Assembly (NCBI GenBank): GCA_037954325.1
Contig: JBBMNZ010000001.1
Coordinates: 17,423,258-17,487,257 of the forward strand
DNA length: 64,000 nt
Source: Fistularia commersonii
Lineage: Eukaryota > Chordata > Actinopteri > Syngnathiformes > Fistulariidae
Direction of reading: 5' to 3'
The stretch's first letter is position 1. The number at the start of each line of letters is the position of its first letter. Positions 48,960 through 59,960 of this stretch are shown piece by piece. The notes beneath the pieces are model-generated. The model did no database searches and was not told the origin of the DNA. It saw nothing but the letters and a program-made list of their open reading frames with translations. Made by a program: the position numbers and the translations under genes.

Positions 48960-49190
48960 TCGTTCAGAAGCCTAGCACATTCAAATGCCCCCGACCTCCT
49001 CTTCTTCCCCATACAGGTCTTTAATTTGAGGGTTTGAAGGGAGAAGAAATCGGAGGCTTAGGGCTGAATATCTGAGGGCTGTTATATAAATAAATGAAGC
49101 CCGGCCTTATATAACAACAAGGGGATGGGAGGGCATTTTGGGAAATTTAGCAGCAGAGACCAAGCAGCAGACTGGAGTGACGGTGTGAAA
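48960..49190. promoter_or_regulatory. Candidate intronic element with TTATATAA inverted repeat
   Basis: Arms GTTATATAA (49081-49089) and TTATATAAC (49107-49115) flank a 17-bp spacer. The surrounding sequence is repeat-free and contains GTCTTTAATTTGAGGG and AAATAAATG. Confidence 0.3.
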
Positions 49191-49762
49191 CAGGAAGAAA
49201 CATCGCTTTATGTTTTCACCTGGAATGACTTTCACTTTTTTATTATGTGATCATCAGATCACATCACTGCTTTATGAGTGAAAAGCATTTAAACGACACA
49301 AGTGTGAATTTCAAATGACGAGAAACCATCCAAAGAATGAACTGAAGTATAAATTAATCAAGAAACGATACGTGAGATTTAAAAACAGCCAAATAGTCAG
49401 CAAGATATTACGAAACTTTTATAGAGCTTTTGAGAAAAGAATGAAGCGATTATGTGAGAATGACCTTGAAATTGCTGTAAATTTAGAAAGCAATAAACTG
49501 ATTTACTATCAGAAATAAATGTTCAAGAATTGTTATAGAAACTGACAAAAGTAAGTCTCAAAATCTGAGGAATCTCAAAGACAACCCCCATCATGCTCAA
49601 AGAGTGGATTCCTGGCAGCATCAGTGCACGAAGGTGCTTTTAATCTGCAATTCAGTTTGGTACAACCCTCCACTGAGTGTAATATGTGCAATTGGTGCAC
49701 ACACACACACAGGCACACACACGCAGGCACACATAAGCAGGAGGAACCAAGGTGACGCCTAC

Positions 49763-49934
49763 CTTGAGTTGCACTAGATGCACATCTACATGTCTGTTTT
49801 CACTGTCTTGTCCAGCCGAGTGTGTGAGCTGCGTGACCCGGTCGCTCGTAGCCCGGAGCCACGTCTCGATCTCCGGTAGGTGGAGGACGACCTTCCAATC
49901 TGCACCCGTGTGGAGGGGGGGAGGCTTCTTTGAC
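49763..49934 (-). CDS. akap6: AKAP6 coding exon 2 (residues 70-127)
   Basis: The exon encodes KKPPPLHTGADWKVVL, then LHLPEIETWL and a helical stretch ending HVDVHLVQLK. This is the most conserved N-terminal block of AKAP6 and is nearly identical to the human protein. The acceptor TTGGTGCAG leaves one base that completes the Arg codon split with exon 1. The donor is CTCAAG followed by GTAGGCG, phase 0. The polypyrimidine tract is unusually poor (see findings). It forms the start of a helical N-terminal region continued in exons 3 and 4; I know of no assigned catalytic role. Confidence 0.95.
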
Positions 49935-50575
49935 CTGCACCAATATGCATCCAATGCATCTAGTTAGTTCCCAGTAGTTGCGTAATTAACTACTAAAAAT
50001 TACACTCATGTACAAACGTAGTACTAATTACCACATACGTGTGAGTTGTTGAAGTAATGACTACCAATGTGGTAATCACAACTCCATACCCGTGTAATGA
50101 CCTGATAACTACCAATCTTCTCATTTATAATGCCAGAAACCACCACAAAGTACTCATTTAATAATCTTGACGTTGATGTAGTTTTGCCATAAACTACTTA
50201 ATGCAACACCGCACTTGATTTATAATGCAGTCATTTTCAATTTTTAACCATATGATAATTTGGTAATGACTACAAAAGCTCTAACAGTAATGTGGTAACA
50301 GAAAGCATACTAATGTAATCAACTGGTCATAATTTGTGTACAATAATACAGTAATGATATATTACAGGTAAACCCACGCAAACAATAATGTAGAAATTAC
50401 AGTTATTTTTTAAATTAATCGAAGTAGCACTTTTTAGTACTTTTGTAATAACATAGTGACTACTTCTCGCATAATAACGGACACCTTCTGTAATGACTGC
50501 TAAAAAGTATTCATGTAACACTCTGGTAAAGACAAAAAAATAATTGGGATGTATTTTATCAACCAGAATTCATAC
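49935..50575 (-). other. akap6: AKAP6 intron between coding exons 1 and 2 (641 bp), decayed tandem repeat
   Basis: The intron is AT-rich and repeatedly shows variants of GTAATGACTAC and TAGTAATTAC at irregular spacing (for example near 50070, 50095, 50262, 50291, 50448 and 50490). This looks like an old minisatellite that has drifted. An ACTAAC branch-site match lies at 49968-49963. Confidence 0.6.
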
Positions 50576-50784
50576 CTGTGGGCCGAGTCTCGCCCGAGCG
50601 GAACCCCTCCCATGGACAGGGTGCTGGGCCCCGGAAAGGCCCCCCCATCCTGGGGATGGAGGTCCTGCTCCAGGCCTACGACACCCGGGGAGGTGGAGGT
50701 GTCGGGGTCCAGGGTCGGGGTGACGGATGTGACCATCGGGGACGGAGGCTCAGGAGCCACAGGAGAAAGAGTCAGGACACTCAT
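50576..50784 (-). CDS. akap6: AKAP6 coding exon 1 (start codon, residues 1-69)
   Basis: This is the first coding exon. Its ATG lies at 50784-50782 and opens MSVLTLSP, close to the MSVTLSP near the N-terminus of the human protein. The rest is Pro/Ser/Thr/Asp-rich and poorly conserved, as expected for the disordered N-terminus. The start is supported by an in-frame TGA 51 nt upstream of the AAC codon that precedes the ATG, inside the same exon, and by the absence of any other in-frame ATG between them. The donor reads CACAG then GTATGA, so the exon ends at 50576 in phase 2; the split Arg codon is completed by exon 2. No signal peptide or membrane segment is visible, which suits a scaffold held at the nuclear envelope through partner proteins. 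Confidence 0.87.
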
Positions 50785-50848
50785 GTTGACAGAGAGTGAT
50801 GGAGATTCAGGGATCGGAGAGACACAGAACAGTTTTCACGGGACACAC
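50785..50848 (-). other. akap6: 5'UTR part of AKAP6 coding exon 1
   Basis: Sixty-four untranslated bases separate the acceptor from the ATG. The acceptor follows a pyrimidine-rich tract ending CCCTCCAG. The UTR carries an in-frame TGA near its 5' end, so translation cannot start further upstream in this frame. At least one further non-coding exon must lie upstream to use this acceptor. Confidence 0.7.
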
Positions 50849-52119
50849 CTGGAGGGACGGAGCGGAACATAGAGTCAGATCAGAGGGCAAAAATGAAAAC
50901 AACCATCAGGAAAAGATTAAACAAATGTTTTACCTCTTACCCGAGAGGTTTCTTTTGTTCAAGCCTCTCGATGAGGTCAAATGTCTTCAAGGGAAGAAAT
51001 CAAGTACAGTTGCCGCGATAAGATTTGGACAAGCTTTACATTAATGGTAATTTCCAGAATTACCCTTTAAGCAAACAGCAAACATTGCTCTTAGAACCGT
51101 CTTCCATCAAGACTGTTCGGCTTCATTTTCAGGTGTTGATAAAAGTGATAACAGCTGCATACCATCAGATGATAACTAAATTGAACCATGGGCCTGGCTG
51201 TGTTTCCTGGTTGGCGACATGTTCTACTGACATATTATATCGTATAAACACAATGGGGTTGCAATGATGGTCTCTCATTAAACTGGCTTCAGATTTATAT
51301 CAATCAACCTGTAGGTGGCAACAGATTCAAGACATTAGGCCAAGAAGCTGGTGACTAATATCCCAGTTGGACTGAACCACTTCACTGAGCCCCTGGGGGC
51401 AAATAAAGGTCAGCTGGAGCAAGCCGTAAGCCTGTTAGAGGTCTATGACGGTGACTTTTGAGGCTGCGCGGCCAAAATCCAAAAGCTGAAAAACACAAAG
51501 TGACAGACATAAATTTCCCTGCTCTCCTCGGATGAAGTGATGAAACGACTGTTCGACGCGTCTTCTAAAGATGAAAAGTTCAAACTCACACAAGTTTCTG
51601 GCCAGGTATTGATACTCTACCTCTGAACAGCTATTAGCTTAGCTTCTAGCCCAAACAGACAAACTGAGTGACGGGTCTCCATATCCATAGCTGCATCTAC
51701 ACTTCCTCTCAGTCTGTTTGCTAGATTGTCCCGATGTCAGATGTTCAGTTTATTTATTTGTTTGTTTGTTTATTCAAAACAGTTTTATTTATGTTTATTC
51801 ATGCTTACTGTTCTACTGGTCTGCTAGAACAAACCAGGAAACACATCTCCATCCAGAGATAGGACCCTTGGCCTTGGGTTTGGTTCTATACACGATGCCC
51901 TTATTTTCAAAAATTTCTGTTGGACTTTCAAGGAGTTGCTGCTGCTCTGTGCCCTTAAAGCCTCTCATGGCATGGATTTATCTGATTTTAAGTTGAGTTA
52001 ACTTCAGTCCCCCTCCACATGGGCTTCAAGCAGAGGAGAATCTCTGCTGTCCCATCTGATGTCACATCATCATCACTGCGATCATTCATTCATGCTGCCG
52101 AAGCTTCTACAAAAATTGT

Positions 52120-52160
52120 AGAGTCTATACTCTGTTTGCTGCAAACAGAGTACAGACTCT
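52120..52160. repeat. Near-perfect palindrome, 20-bp arms
   Basis: Arms 52120-52139 and 52141-52160 are reverse complements with one mismatch (AGAGTCTATACTCTGTTTGC against its partner). ACTCTATACTCTG is repeated just after the right arm. No known element is recognised. Confidence 0.85.
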
Positions 52161-52849
52161 ATACTCTGTGATCCACAGTATGCCCTTGTGCTGAAGAAGC
52201 CAATCTGCGATTTTTTGGAGGAGGAAGCCACAAGTAGACATTCAACACCACCAAACACTCAGTGCAGTTTTCACAGCAAGGAGCCAATGCTCTTCTATTT
52301 AAACACAAGCAGCCTGTTTATGTTGTGTCTTCACTCATGCACACACACTTATCAGCTTCCACCCACTGGACAAGGCTGCGGGTGTCAGCAGAGGTGACTT
52401 TAGAGCATCCCTGCTGTCACTGACAATAAAACTCCCTGGATTTTAGTTGGCATGAGATAAATGCTCAAGTCAACTGTGCCAAGAGAGATTATGACTGTGT
52501 TCATTAAACCACCTTCTCCTGCAGGAGAGTGGCAGGCGAGCAGAAGGATCACGGCGCAGATGACACACAGGTTGCAAGAAGGGGAAACTGATCTTCTTGG
52601 GCAGATACACTTTTGGACTGTCAGTAAGAATGAGGTGTTGCTGAGAGCTGAAGACCCAAAGTTTCTGCAAAACTACACAACTGGTATTTGAAGAAACGTT
52701 CGCCTCCAAACAGATGATAATGTTTTGATCCCTGTTAGGTCCAAAACAACATTGACATCCTGGCCAATGGGGGATGGACCCCAAGAGCACTGATTCACTG
52801 CCAGCCCCTCCTCCCAAGAGTAGAGACAATTAGAAATGGCCAGACAACA

Positions 52850-53662
52850 GTAAATTGAGAGCTTCACCTTTTGGCTCAGCTCCTTCTCCACCAGGATGGA
52901 CCAATACAGAGTCTGCATTGCTGCTGACGCTACAACCAGTCCACTTGTCAATCCCTCACTCCATCCTTCACCCACTCCTGAACAAGGCCCAGGAAAACTT
53001 GAACTCCTTCACTTATGGCAGAACCTCATGCCCAACCCAGAGTAAGCACCTGTTTCCAGCTGAGAACCATGGTCTCATATTTGGAGGTACTGATCCTCAT
53101 CCTGGCCACTTCACATTCAGCAGCGGACTGCTACACCGAGAACTGGAGATCACAATCTGATGAAGCCAACAGAACCGAATTATCTGCAAAAAAGCAGAGA
53201 CCCAATCCTGAAGCTACCAAGCCAGATCTCCTAAACATCCTGGTCGCACCTAGAAATTCTGTCCATAAAGAATATTAACTGAATCAGTGACAAAGAACCG
53301 CCCTGGCGGAGTCCAACCCTCACTGGAAACGAATACGACTTACAGCCGGCAATGCAGATCTGGCACTAAACATACAGGCACCAAACGACCCATATTATGG
53401 GATTTGGTACCCCACACTCCCGGAGCACCTCCCACAGGACTTCCCACATGAAATGGTCAAATGCCTTCTCAAGGTCGACAAAACACATGTAAAACTGTCT
53501 GGGTGACGTCCCACACACCCGCAAGGGCCATGCTAAGGGTATCGAACTGGTCAACTGTTCCATGACCAGAACGAAAACTACACTGCAGCTCCTGAATCTG
53601 AGATTCAGCTGCCCAACAGACCCTTCTCTCCACCAACCCTGAGAAGACCTTTCCAGGGAGGT
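52850..53662 (-). mobile_element. Non-LTR retrotransposon fragment, reverse transcriptase region
   Basis: Read on the minus strand, the segment encodes CFVDLEKAFD, the A-domain of a fish LINE reverse transcriptase. It is preceded by SFRSGHGTVDQFDTL-type sequence in another frame and followed by EVLWEVLRECGVPNP. The downstream part is the decayed remainder of the RT open frame. Several frameshifts and stops break it. The 5' end is cut at about 53662. It is an inactive copy of the same family as the fragment at 47185-47950. Confidence 0.8.
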
Positions 53663-53804
53663 TCTGTGTTGATGGAAAAACAAACACTGTCTGAATACAA
53701 GTGTGAATAAAAAACACTATAGAATTCTTCGATAAAAAAAATGAAACATATTGCCAGAATCAACGTGAACAAATTGCCTTTAATTCTATAAAGGGACAAT
53801 GCTA

Positions 53805-53916
53805 TTTTAAAAGAGGCACTACTAGTAGTGCTAGTAGGGTAGGAGTGGCAGTCCTAGTAGTGCTAGTAGTAGCAGCAGTAGTAGTAGTAGTAGTGCTTGT
53901 AGTGCCTCTTTTAAAA
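53805..53916. repeat. Inverted repeat enclosing an AGT-rich minisatellite
   Basis: Perfect 18-bp arms, TTTTAAAAGAGGCACTAC at 53805-53822 and its reverse complement at 53899-53916. They enclose 76 bp made mostly of TAGTAG/AGTGCTAGTAG units. Confidence 0.85.
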
Positions 53917-54879
53917 GAAGCATTACTTTCCCACAGTCGTGACCCTAAAGGAAGATACCAAAAGGAAAAGGTCCTTTATAGCAATGTCAGACAATTATGT
54001 CATATGGCCTATTGATATGATGGCAGAACTGTCAGAAAAACACAGGAACACAATGTTTCCTCACAAAAGCTAAACTATATCGTTTGTTAGCTTAGCACAA
54101 CAAGTGGCAGCCTCGAGTAAGTTTTATAATTAATCCTGATCAAAATCTCAGATCACAGCTGTGAGATTTTGACAAGAAATTAAAAACATACGTTTTTTTT
54201 TAAATGCCAGAACTACTCTCCTGACACCACGCTCGGAAAACAGTCACTAAACAGGATTTTTAATCAGTATAAGTCAATCAAACACCACACTTCTTAAAAA
54301 TGGCAGATCCATACTGAGGAGTAAAACTGTTTTTACCATAAAGTTTGCAAACCCCAAGAAACACAAAGCTGTGATTCCTGTTCAAATGTAGCTCTTGTTT
54401 ATCCTGCAATTACAGTAATTACTTAATAATGTGTAAAAAGTAGAATGTTTTTGGCTTTCTGGTTGCATCTACATGGAAAAGAGACCTTTTAATTCATTCA
54501 AGTGTTTCTCTCTTCTACTTTGTCACTGACGGCAGTGTTTCCTCTGTCTGTCACAGGGTGGCACCGCACATGCACACACATGCATGCACGATGTCTGAAT
54601 CACAGCAACTCTTTCACATCTCTTCAGCAAAATTAGAAGAATCTAAAAAACCAAAAAAATCTTATTGTTTTTTCACTCCATTTCATTGAATCAATAAATT
54701 CCAGATTATCATGAGAAAGAATGTGTGTGTGTATGTGTGTGTGTGTGCTTGTGTTTCAGTAAGATCACTAGATCCTATACGAAACATGTATTGAAAACAA
54801 ATAATAAAATTAGAAGCAAAATGTAAAACTTGGTTTAATCTTACTCGCTATCACACGCACAACATACACATACACACAC

Positions 54880-55012
<133 letters not shown>

Positions 55013-55639
55013 CACACACTTTAATCTGCTGAGCGTCTCTGTGTCAGACGTAGTGTGGTTACAGGACTGGCCATGTTTTGAATCTGATCCTCACTGATCT
55101 CATGATTCGTAGCCACCGGTCATCTAACAGGCTGCAGATGATTTTCTTTTTCTGTGCACAGATTAAAGGTTTTATGTAATCGGGCAGATGTGTCATCAGC
55201 TGGAAGCTGAGGGTTCCCTCAGCTTCAGTTTAGGATCTGTATACATTACCTCCAAAGTCAAATATAAACCTTGTTTTTACATCAGTTCAAGCTAATTTTG
55301 AATAGCATATGATTTGGTGACGTGCAGCTGAAAAGAAATGTGAATCTGCTGGTAAATAATAGAATCAAATTCAAAATAATCTTAAAAACTAAAATAACCA
55401 AGGCCTGTTCCAAAAAATTAAGATTGTGGGAAATGGACAAGGAAAATCATTATTATAAGCAACAATCAAAATTGATAATAATAACAAACCATAAAATAAC
55501 CCTAACCCTAACTAAAAGTGGACTAATGATCATTAATCAATAATGATATTTTTATAACTCTGAATGATGTCACCTTGAGGTGTTCGATATCCTAATAATC
55601 TTATTATTTAAAGATAAGGTAAGATGAGATAAACATTAT

Positions 55640-56670
55640 TGATCCCCAAAGGGGAAATTCCTTCCTCACAGCAGCTTAACAGTTATGTCAGAAAAAAATG
55701 GAAATAAATATGAATATGAATATAAATATAAATATAAATGCAGAGGACAGAAGAATGTGAGACAAAAAAAAAATCCATGAAAAAATATACAGCAGATAAA
55801 TAGGCAGCAGATAACAACAACAACATCTGGGATAACGATGGGCAACATCAAGGAACAGAGAGGGTGAAAAAATACCCGACTAGAACTAAAAAACAATATA
55901 AATAGAGCGACAAAAATAAATAGCTATGAATAAAACAAATAAAGAAAAATAGGCAGGATGTGTGGGTAGGGACAAATAAGGATAAGAGAAACAGCAGAGG
56001 TAATGTATAATGTATGATGTGAATGGATGAGGTAGTGAATGGGGTAGGGTAGTGAGATTACTGGAATTGTGGAAGCAGCACAGGTGCACTCAGACCGCTT
56101 CGAGTTGTGTGCTGTCCAGACTACTGTTGCACAGTCTGATGGCCGTGGGCACAGTGGAGGGTCTGTAGCGTTCGCGTTCAGCACCGGGGTGAGATGAACC
56201 GTTGGCTGAAGGAGCCGCACATCAGCCGCAGCTCGTCGTGCAGGGCATGGGAAAGACTTTCTAGGATAGCTCCCGGTTTGTCCTTCACCTTTCGCACTGC
56301 CACCGATTGAAGATGGTCCAGGTTCAGTCCCACCACCGAGCGGGCTTTCCTCACTAGCTTATTGAGCCTATCAACCTCACCAGTCCTGGCACCGCCCCAG
56401 CAACCCACTATACCGAAGAAGAATGCGCTGGCTACCATAGACCGGTTGAAGGTCTTGAGGAGCCGGCTACAGACGCCAAACAACCTCGGTCTCCTCAGAA
56501 AGAACATCCTGCTCTGACCCTTCCTGTAGAGTGCGTCAGAGTTGTGTGACCAGGCCAGTATGTTGTTTATGTGGACCCCGAGGTACTTGAAGGAGTCCAC
56601 AATCTCCAGCCGTCTATCATTACTTTCAAGGTGAGCCTGTGAGACGATGTCCGGGTGCGAACAGAGCTCG
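55640..56670 (-). mobile_element. 3' portion of a LINE (Rex1/L2-like), C-terminal ORF and 3'UTR
   Basis: The minus-strand frame from about 56660 to 56178 contains VDSFKYLGVHINN, then SRMFFLRRPRLFGVC and LNKLVRKARSVVG. This is the conserved end of CR1/L2/Rex-type reverse transcriptase proteins. The 3'UTR follows down to the terminal 'ATTGATCCCC' type motif at about 55640-55660. The copy lacks the endonuclease and the catalytic RT domains. The exact clade is uncertain. Confidence 0.8.
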
Positions 56671-57575
56671 TATGAATCAGACAACAAAGCCGAGCAAGGA
56701 AGAGGAGGGCGTGTCGCCTGATGCCTGGGCCAAAAATAACCACTGGGGGTCGATAGCGGGAAGACGAAACAGACTGCAGCCATGGAGGACAAGCAGGGTG
56801 TGAGGGTCCCAGGGGTCACCCCTCCAATACACACACACAAACACACATGGTCAGGATGAATAATGAATAGGAGGATGTTAATCTTTCCTCTAACCTCCAT
56901 AATTCTGTATCAGGTTTGAATCAGGAGGGAAGGGGGAGGTCCGAGACGTGTTTCATTGATTGCCACACCGGGAGTTACAACACTAAAGTTCAATTTTCTA
57001 ATCACATGGGGAGAATGAACTAACTATTTCTTTGAACTTTCATTGTGTTTTAAAAGAGAAACACCGAAAAAAGAAAAAAAAAAATCAAATCATTATTCTG
57101 TTTAAAGAGCAATATAATGTATGATTTTTATTCCATGTTTTTTATGTAATTTCTGACAAATTGTGGAATTTCAAGATTCTGCCTGGAAAGTTAGGAAATG
57201 AGCGACAATTTAAGTTTGTAAACCGCTGAACTTTCAAACAATCAAATTCAGCCAGAAAGTCAAATAAAGTAAGCCAAGAGTTTGCTAAATAAATTTACCT
57301 GGGAACTCAGGGGCTGAAACAAAGTGTTTTTTTGTTTTGTTTTTTTTAACAGGACCAGCCTGAATCCAGCTCAAATTTTAGTAACTTGGACTGGAACTAA
57401 ATGTGTCACGGTAGCGTTCCTGCAAAATGTTGCTCCAAAACAAGCTAAACTTTATATTACATTACTTCATTTCCCATTATTCTGCACTGCATCATATCAC
57501 ACAGCCAGTTTCCACCGGGACGGAAGTGACTCCAGCTCTCCCTTCCCGGACAGATCCCTGACATCGTCACACCGA

Positions 57576-57627
57576 GTCATGTGACATGATCACAACTTCC
57601 TCCCTGAAGGTTACATTAATGATGTCA
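57576..57627. promoter_or_regulatory. M-box/E-box and CRE-like pair
   Basis: GAGTCATGTGACATGATCAC contains TCATGTGA (MITF/TFE-type), followed 27 bp later by TGATGTCA, a CRE-like site. Short motifs occur by chance. Confidence 0.2.
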
Positions 57628-58267
57628 CATTTCCAAATATCTCATCCAGATTAATATTTTTTTGTGTTTTTTTTTAATATTATTTAAAACAACTTATTTA
57701 GATTGATTTCTTTACCTGAGGGTTTCAGCCAGTTGGGGTTGTTTATCATTTATAATGAAGACAGTTTAAGAAAAAAATATCTTTCGGCATAGCTTAGGTT
57801 TGATTCTTGCTAAAATCAAGGCAGTGTGTTGTTGATAATTGAAACGTTTTTCTTTGGCTAATTCTAATGTTTGAAGTTGCCAATTTTCAATGTGGTATTT
57901 GATCATATGTCAGTTCTTGTGATTTCTTATTACTTTCTCATTGACTTTTCCAGGATATTGTCTTGCAGATGCCACTGTTATGCTACATGTTGACACAACT
58001 GCTGATCAACACTGTAGACTTGGTGAATTTCAAGCTTTCCCCCGCAGACAGACAGATATTGAGGACCCTGAATTAACACAAAATCTTAATGCAGCCATGG
58101 ATGCTGTATCCTCTCCACTGTGGGTGGGGCTGAATCATTGGCGTGAGCTTGGAAATCCATTTTATTTTCCACTGATAAAACTCTGCCTGCCTCCCAAGCT
58201 TGATCTCTGTCTCTCTGTGTCTCTGTCCCTCTATACATGAATATAGATATATTTATATATAGTTATC

Positions 58268-58269
<2 letters not shown>

Positions 58270-58303
<34 letters not shown>
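58270..58303. repeat. (AT)n microsatellite
   Basis: Pure AT array. Confidence 0.95.
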
Positions 58304-58308
<5 letters not shown>

Positions 58309-59914
58309 GAATTTTCATTTTTTGGCTGGATTGGGTTTGAGTAATGCCGCATTAAAAATCTGCTTTTGCTGGTTTAAAAATCTAATCTGGACTTAATGAA
58401 TTCTGTAACTCTATCAAATTACTTTTCCATTTTCAACTTCCACTTTTGGTTTCAGTCGTGTGAAAAGGAAAAGCAAGAGGTGCCCCGCCCTGGAAGTCTG
58501 AGCAGATCATATCCATCACTGCAGAAAGTGAGGAAGACGAGAAGAAGAGGACGACGATGACAAGACAAGAAAGAGTGAGAGCTAGAGAGAGAGAGAGAGA
58601 GAAGAAAAAAAGGGGAGGATGCATGGATGCAGGGACATGAGGAGGGCACAAGACAAAGAGGATATAAAGAGACGATATTAGGTGCGGACAAATGAGAGGA
58701 CGTCTAGGTTTGAAAGATGAACAGTAAAGGAAGGAGAGTGGTGGAAATGGACAGACAGAATAAAAACATAATTTGAATGATATTTAAGAATATTTGGAAA
58801 AATAGTTATTTTCTTAAGAGGCTCATTTTCTGTATCAATTCTGTGATACATTCAGAATTTTAATATCAATTAATCTTTGGATTTTAAAGCTATTATTTAT
58901 GCAACTCGAAATGGTGTTTTTTCCATTTTTTGAAGTCATCATGAAATAAAGAACACATTTCCAGAAGCTAATTTTAGTTTTCACAAAATTTGTCCCTTTT
59001 TTATTGTAAACCTCTTATCGTTTGTGTTCAGTATTTTTGATATTCATTTTACTATGGAATTTAAGTTTAAGATAACTGTTGATCTGCTAGATTTTTTGGG
59101 TGATTTTCCACTTTTTTGTTCATTCTTTTCAGTAAAGATTAAAAATGGATTTGTATCTTAGTGTAGGACAATCAAAGCTTAAGTTCATGAATGGCTCTTT
59201 ATCACGATACAGTTCCAGCACAACTCAACTAGGTTATTTTAGTCTTTCAATAGGGGATGTTACCTGGTTCTTTTTTAGCACCTGCTCCAGGTGAGGTTCC
59301 ATCTGACAAGCCAGTATTAAAACATGACGTCAACAGACTACCAGCCACTGATTGCCAAATAACGCCATCACTGTGAGCTGCAACTGACACAAGAATGAAA
59401 CCATCTAAAAAAAAATCCTGCAAGATCACAACTTGTTAGCTGCTGTGTATCACAACCTGTAGTCTTCTCCAGCTCTTCTCTTGCTTTTTGTGACATAAAA
59501 GCTAAAGACAGAGCAACAAGTACACCACCGCCTCCATGTCCTCCATTGTCTATGTGTTTAATGTGGCCTATAAAATCACAATAGTTTTGCTTAGTCATGC
59601 TATGCTGGCCCCACCCACATGAAGAAGTACTATGAAGTAAAAGGAAAAACCACACAAGTCAAGTCGAGCGGTGCTGGACCTGTGTAGTGGAAAAGGGATT
59701 CAACACCATTGCGAACTTTACAATCGTCTAAGAAATATAGGCTTATATTTTGAAATGCTAAAAGAGATGAAAATACTGCCCATGCTACATCGGACAGTGA
59801 TGGAGGTTTAACATGATGCAATCTCCTCTGTGTGTATGTGTGTTTGTACCCAAAACCTTCACTTTGTGTTATTTGTTCTAGTTTAACTCGGTGTGTGTGG
59901 TTAGGTCCCTCCCT

Positions 59915-59918
<4 letters not shown>

Positions 59919-59958
<40 letters not shown>
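59919..59958. repeat. (CA)n microsatellite
   Basis: Pure CA array. Confidence 0.97.

Positions 59959-59960
<2 letters not shown>

Larger units (their letters stand above)
37779..49762 (-). other. akap6: AKAP6 intron between coding exons 2 and 3 (12.0 kb)
   Basis: No exon seen. From right to left it holds a candidate element at 48960-49190, a TG array at 48388, a rearranged LINE at 47185-47950, a SINE-like repeat at 46128-46310, CT/CA arrays at 45178-45485, pyrimidine-rich sequence at 44280-45080, CA/TG arrays at 43167 and 43715, repeat copies at 41990-42625, a strong candidate conserved block at 41120-41520, and another at 39640-39930. The sequence 37860-39600 is unremarkable apart from a TGATGTTCTGT tandem at 38154-38190. 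Confidence 0.8.

Noticed and set aside
49315..49518. 67-codon plus-strand Lys-rich frame
   Set aside because: AT-rich intron sequence; no similarity recognised and no splice or promoter context.
50549..50872. Plus-strand frames over AKAP6 coding exon 1
   Set aside because: Shadow of the minus-strand exon in GC-rich sequence.
52120..52160. microRNA hairpin
   Set aside because: The arms are only 20 bp with a 1-base centre, without the longer stem a pri-miRNA needs.
55496..55516. Telomere-like CCCTAACCCTAA
   Set aside because: Only about two repeat units; chance or background.
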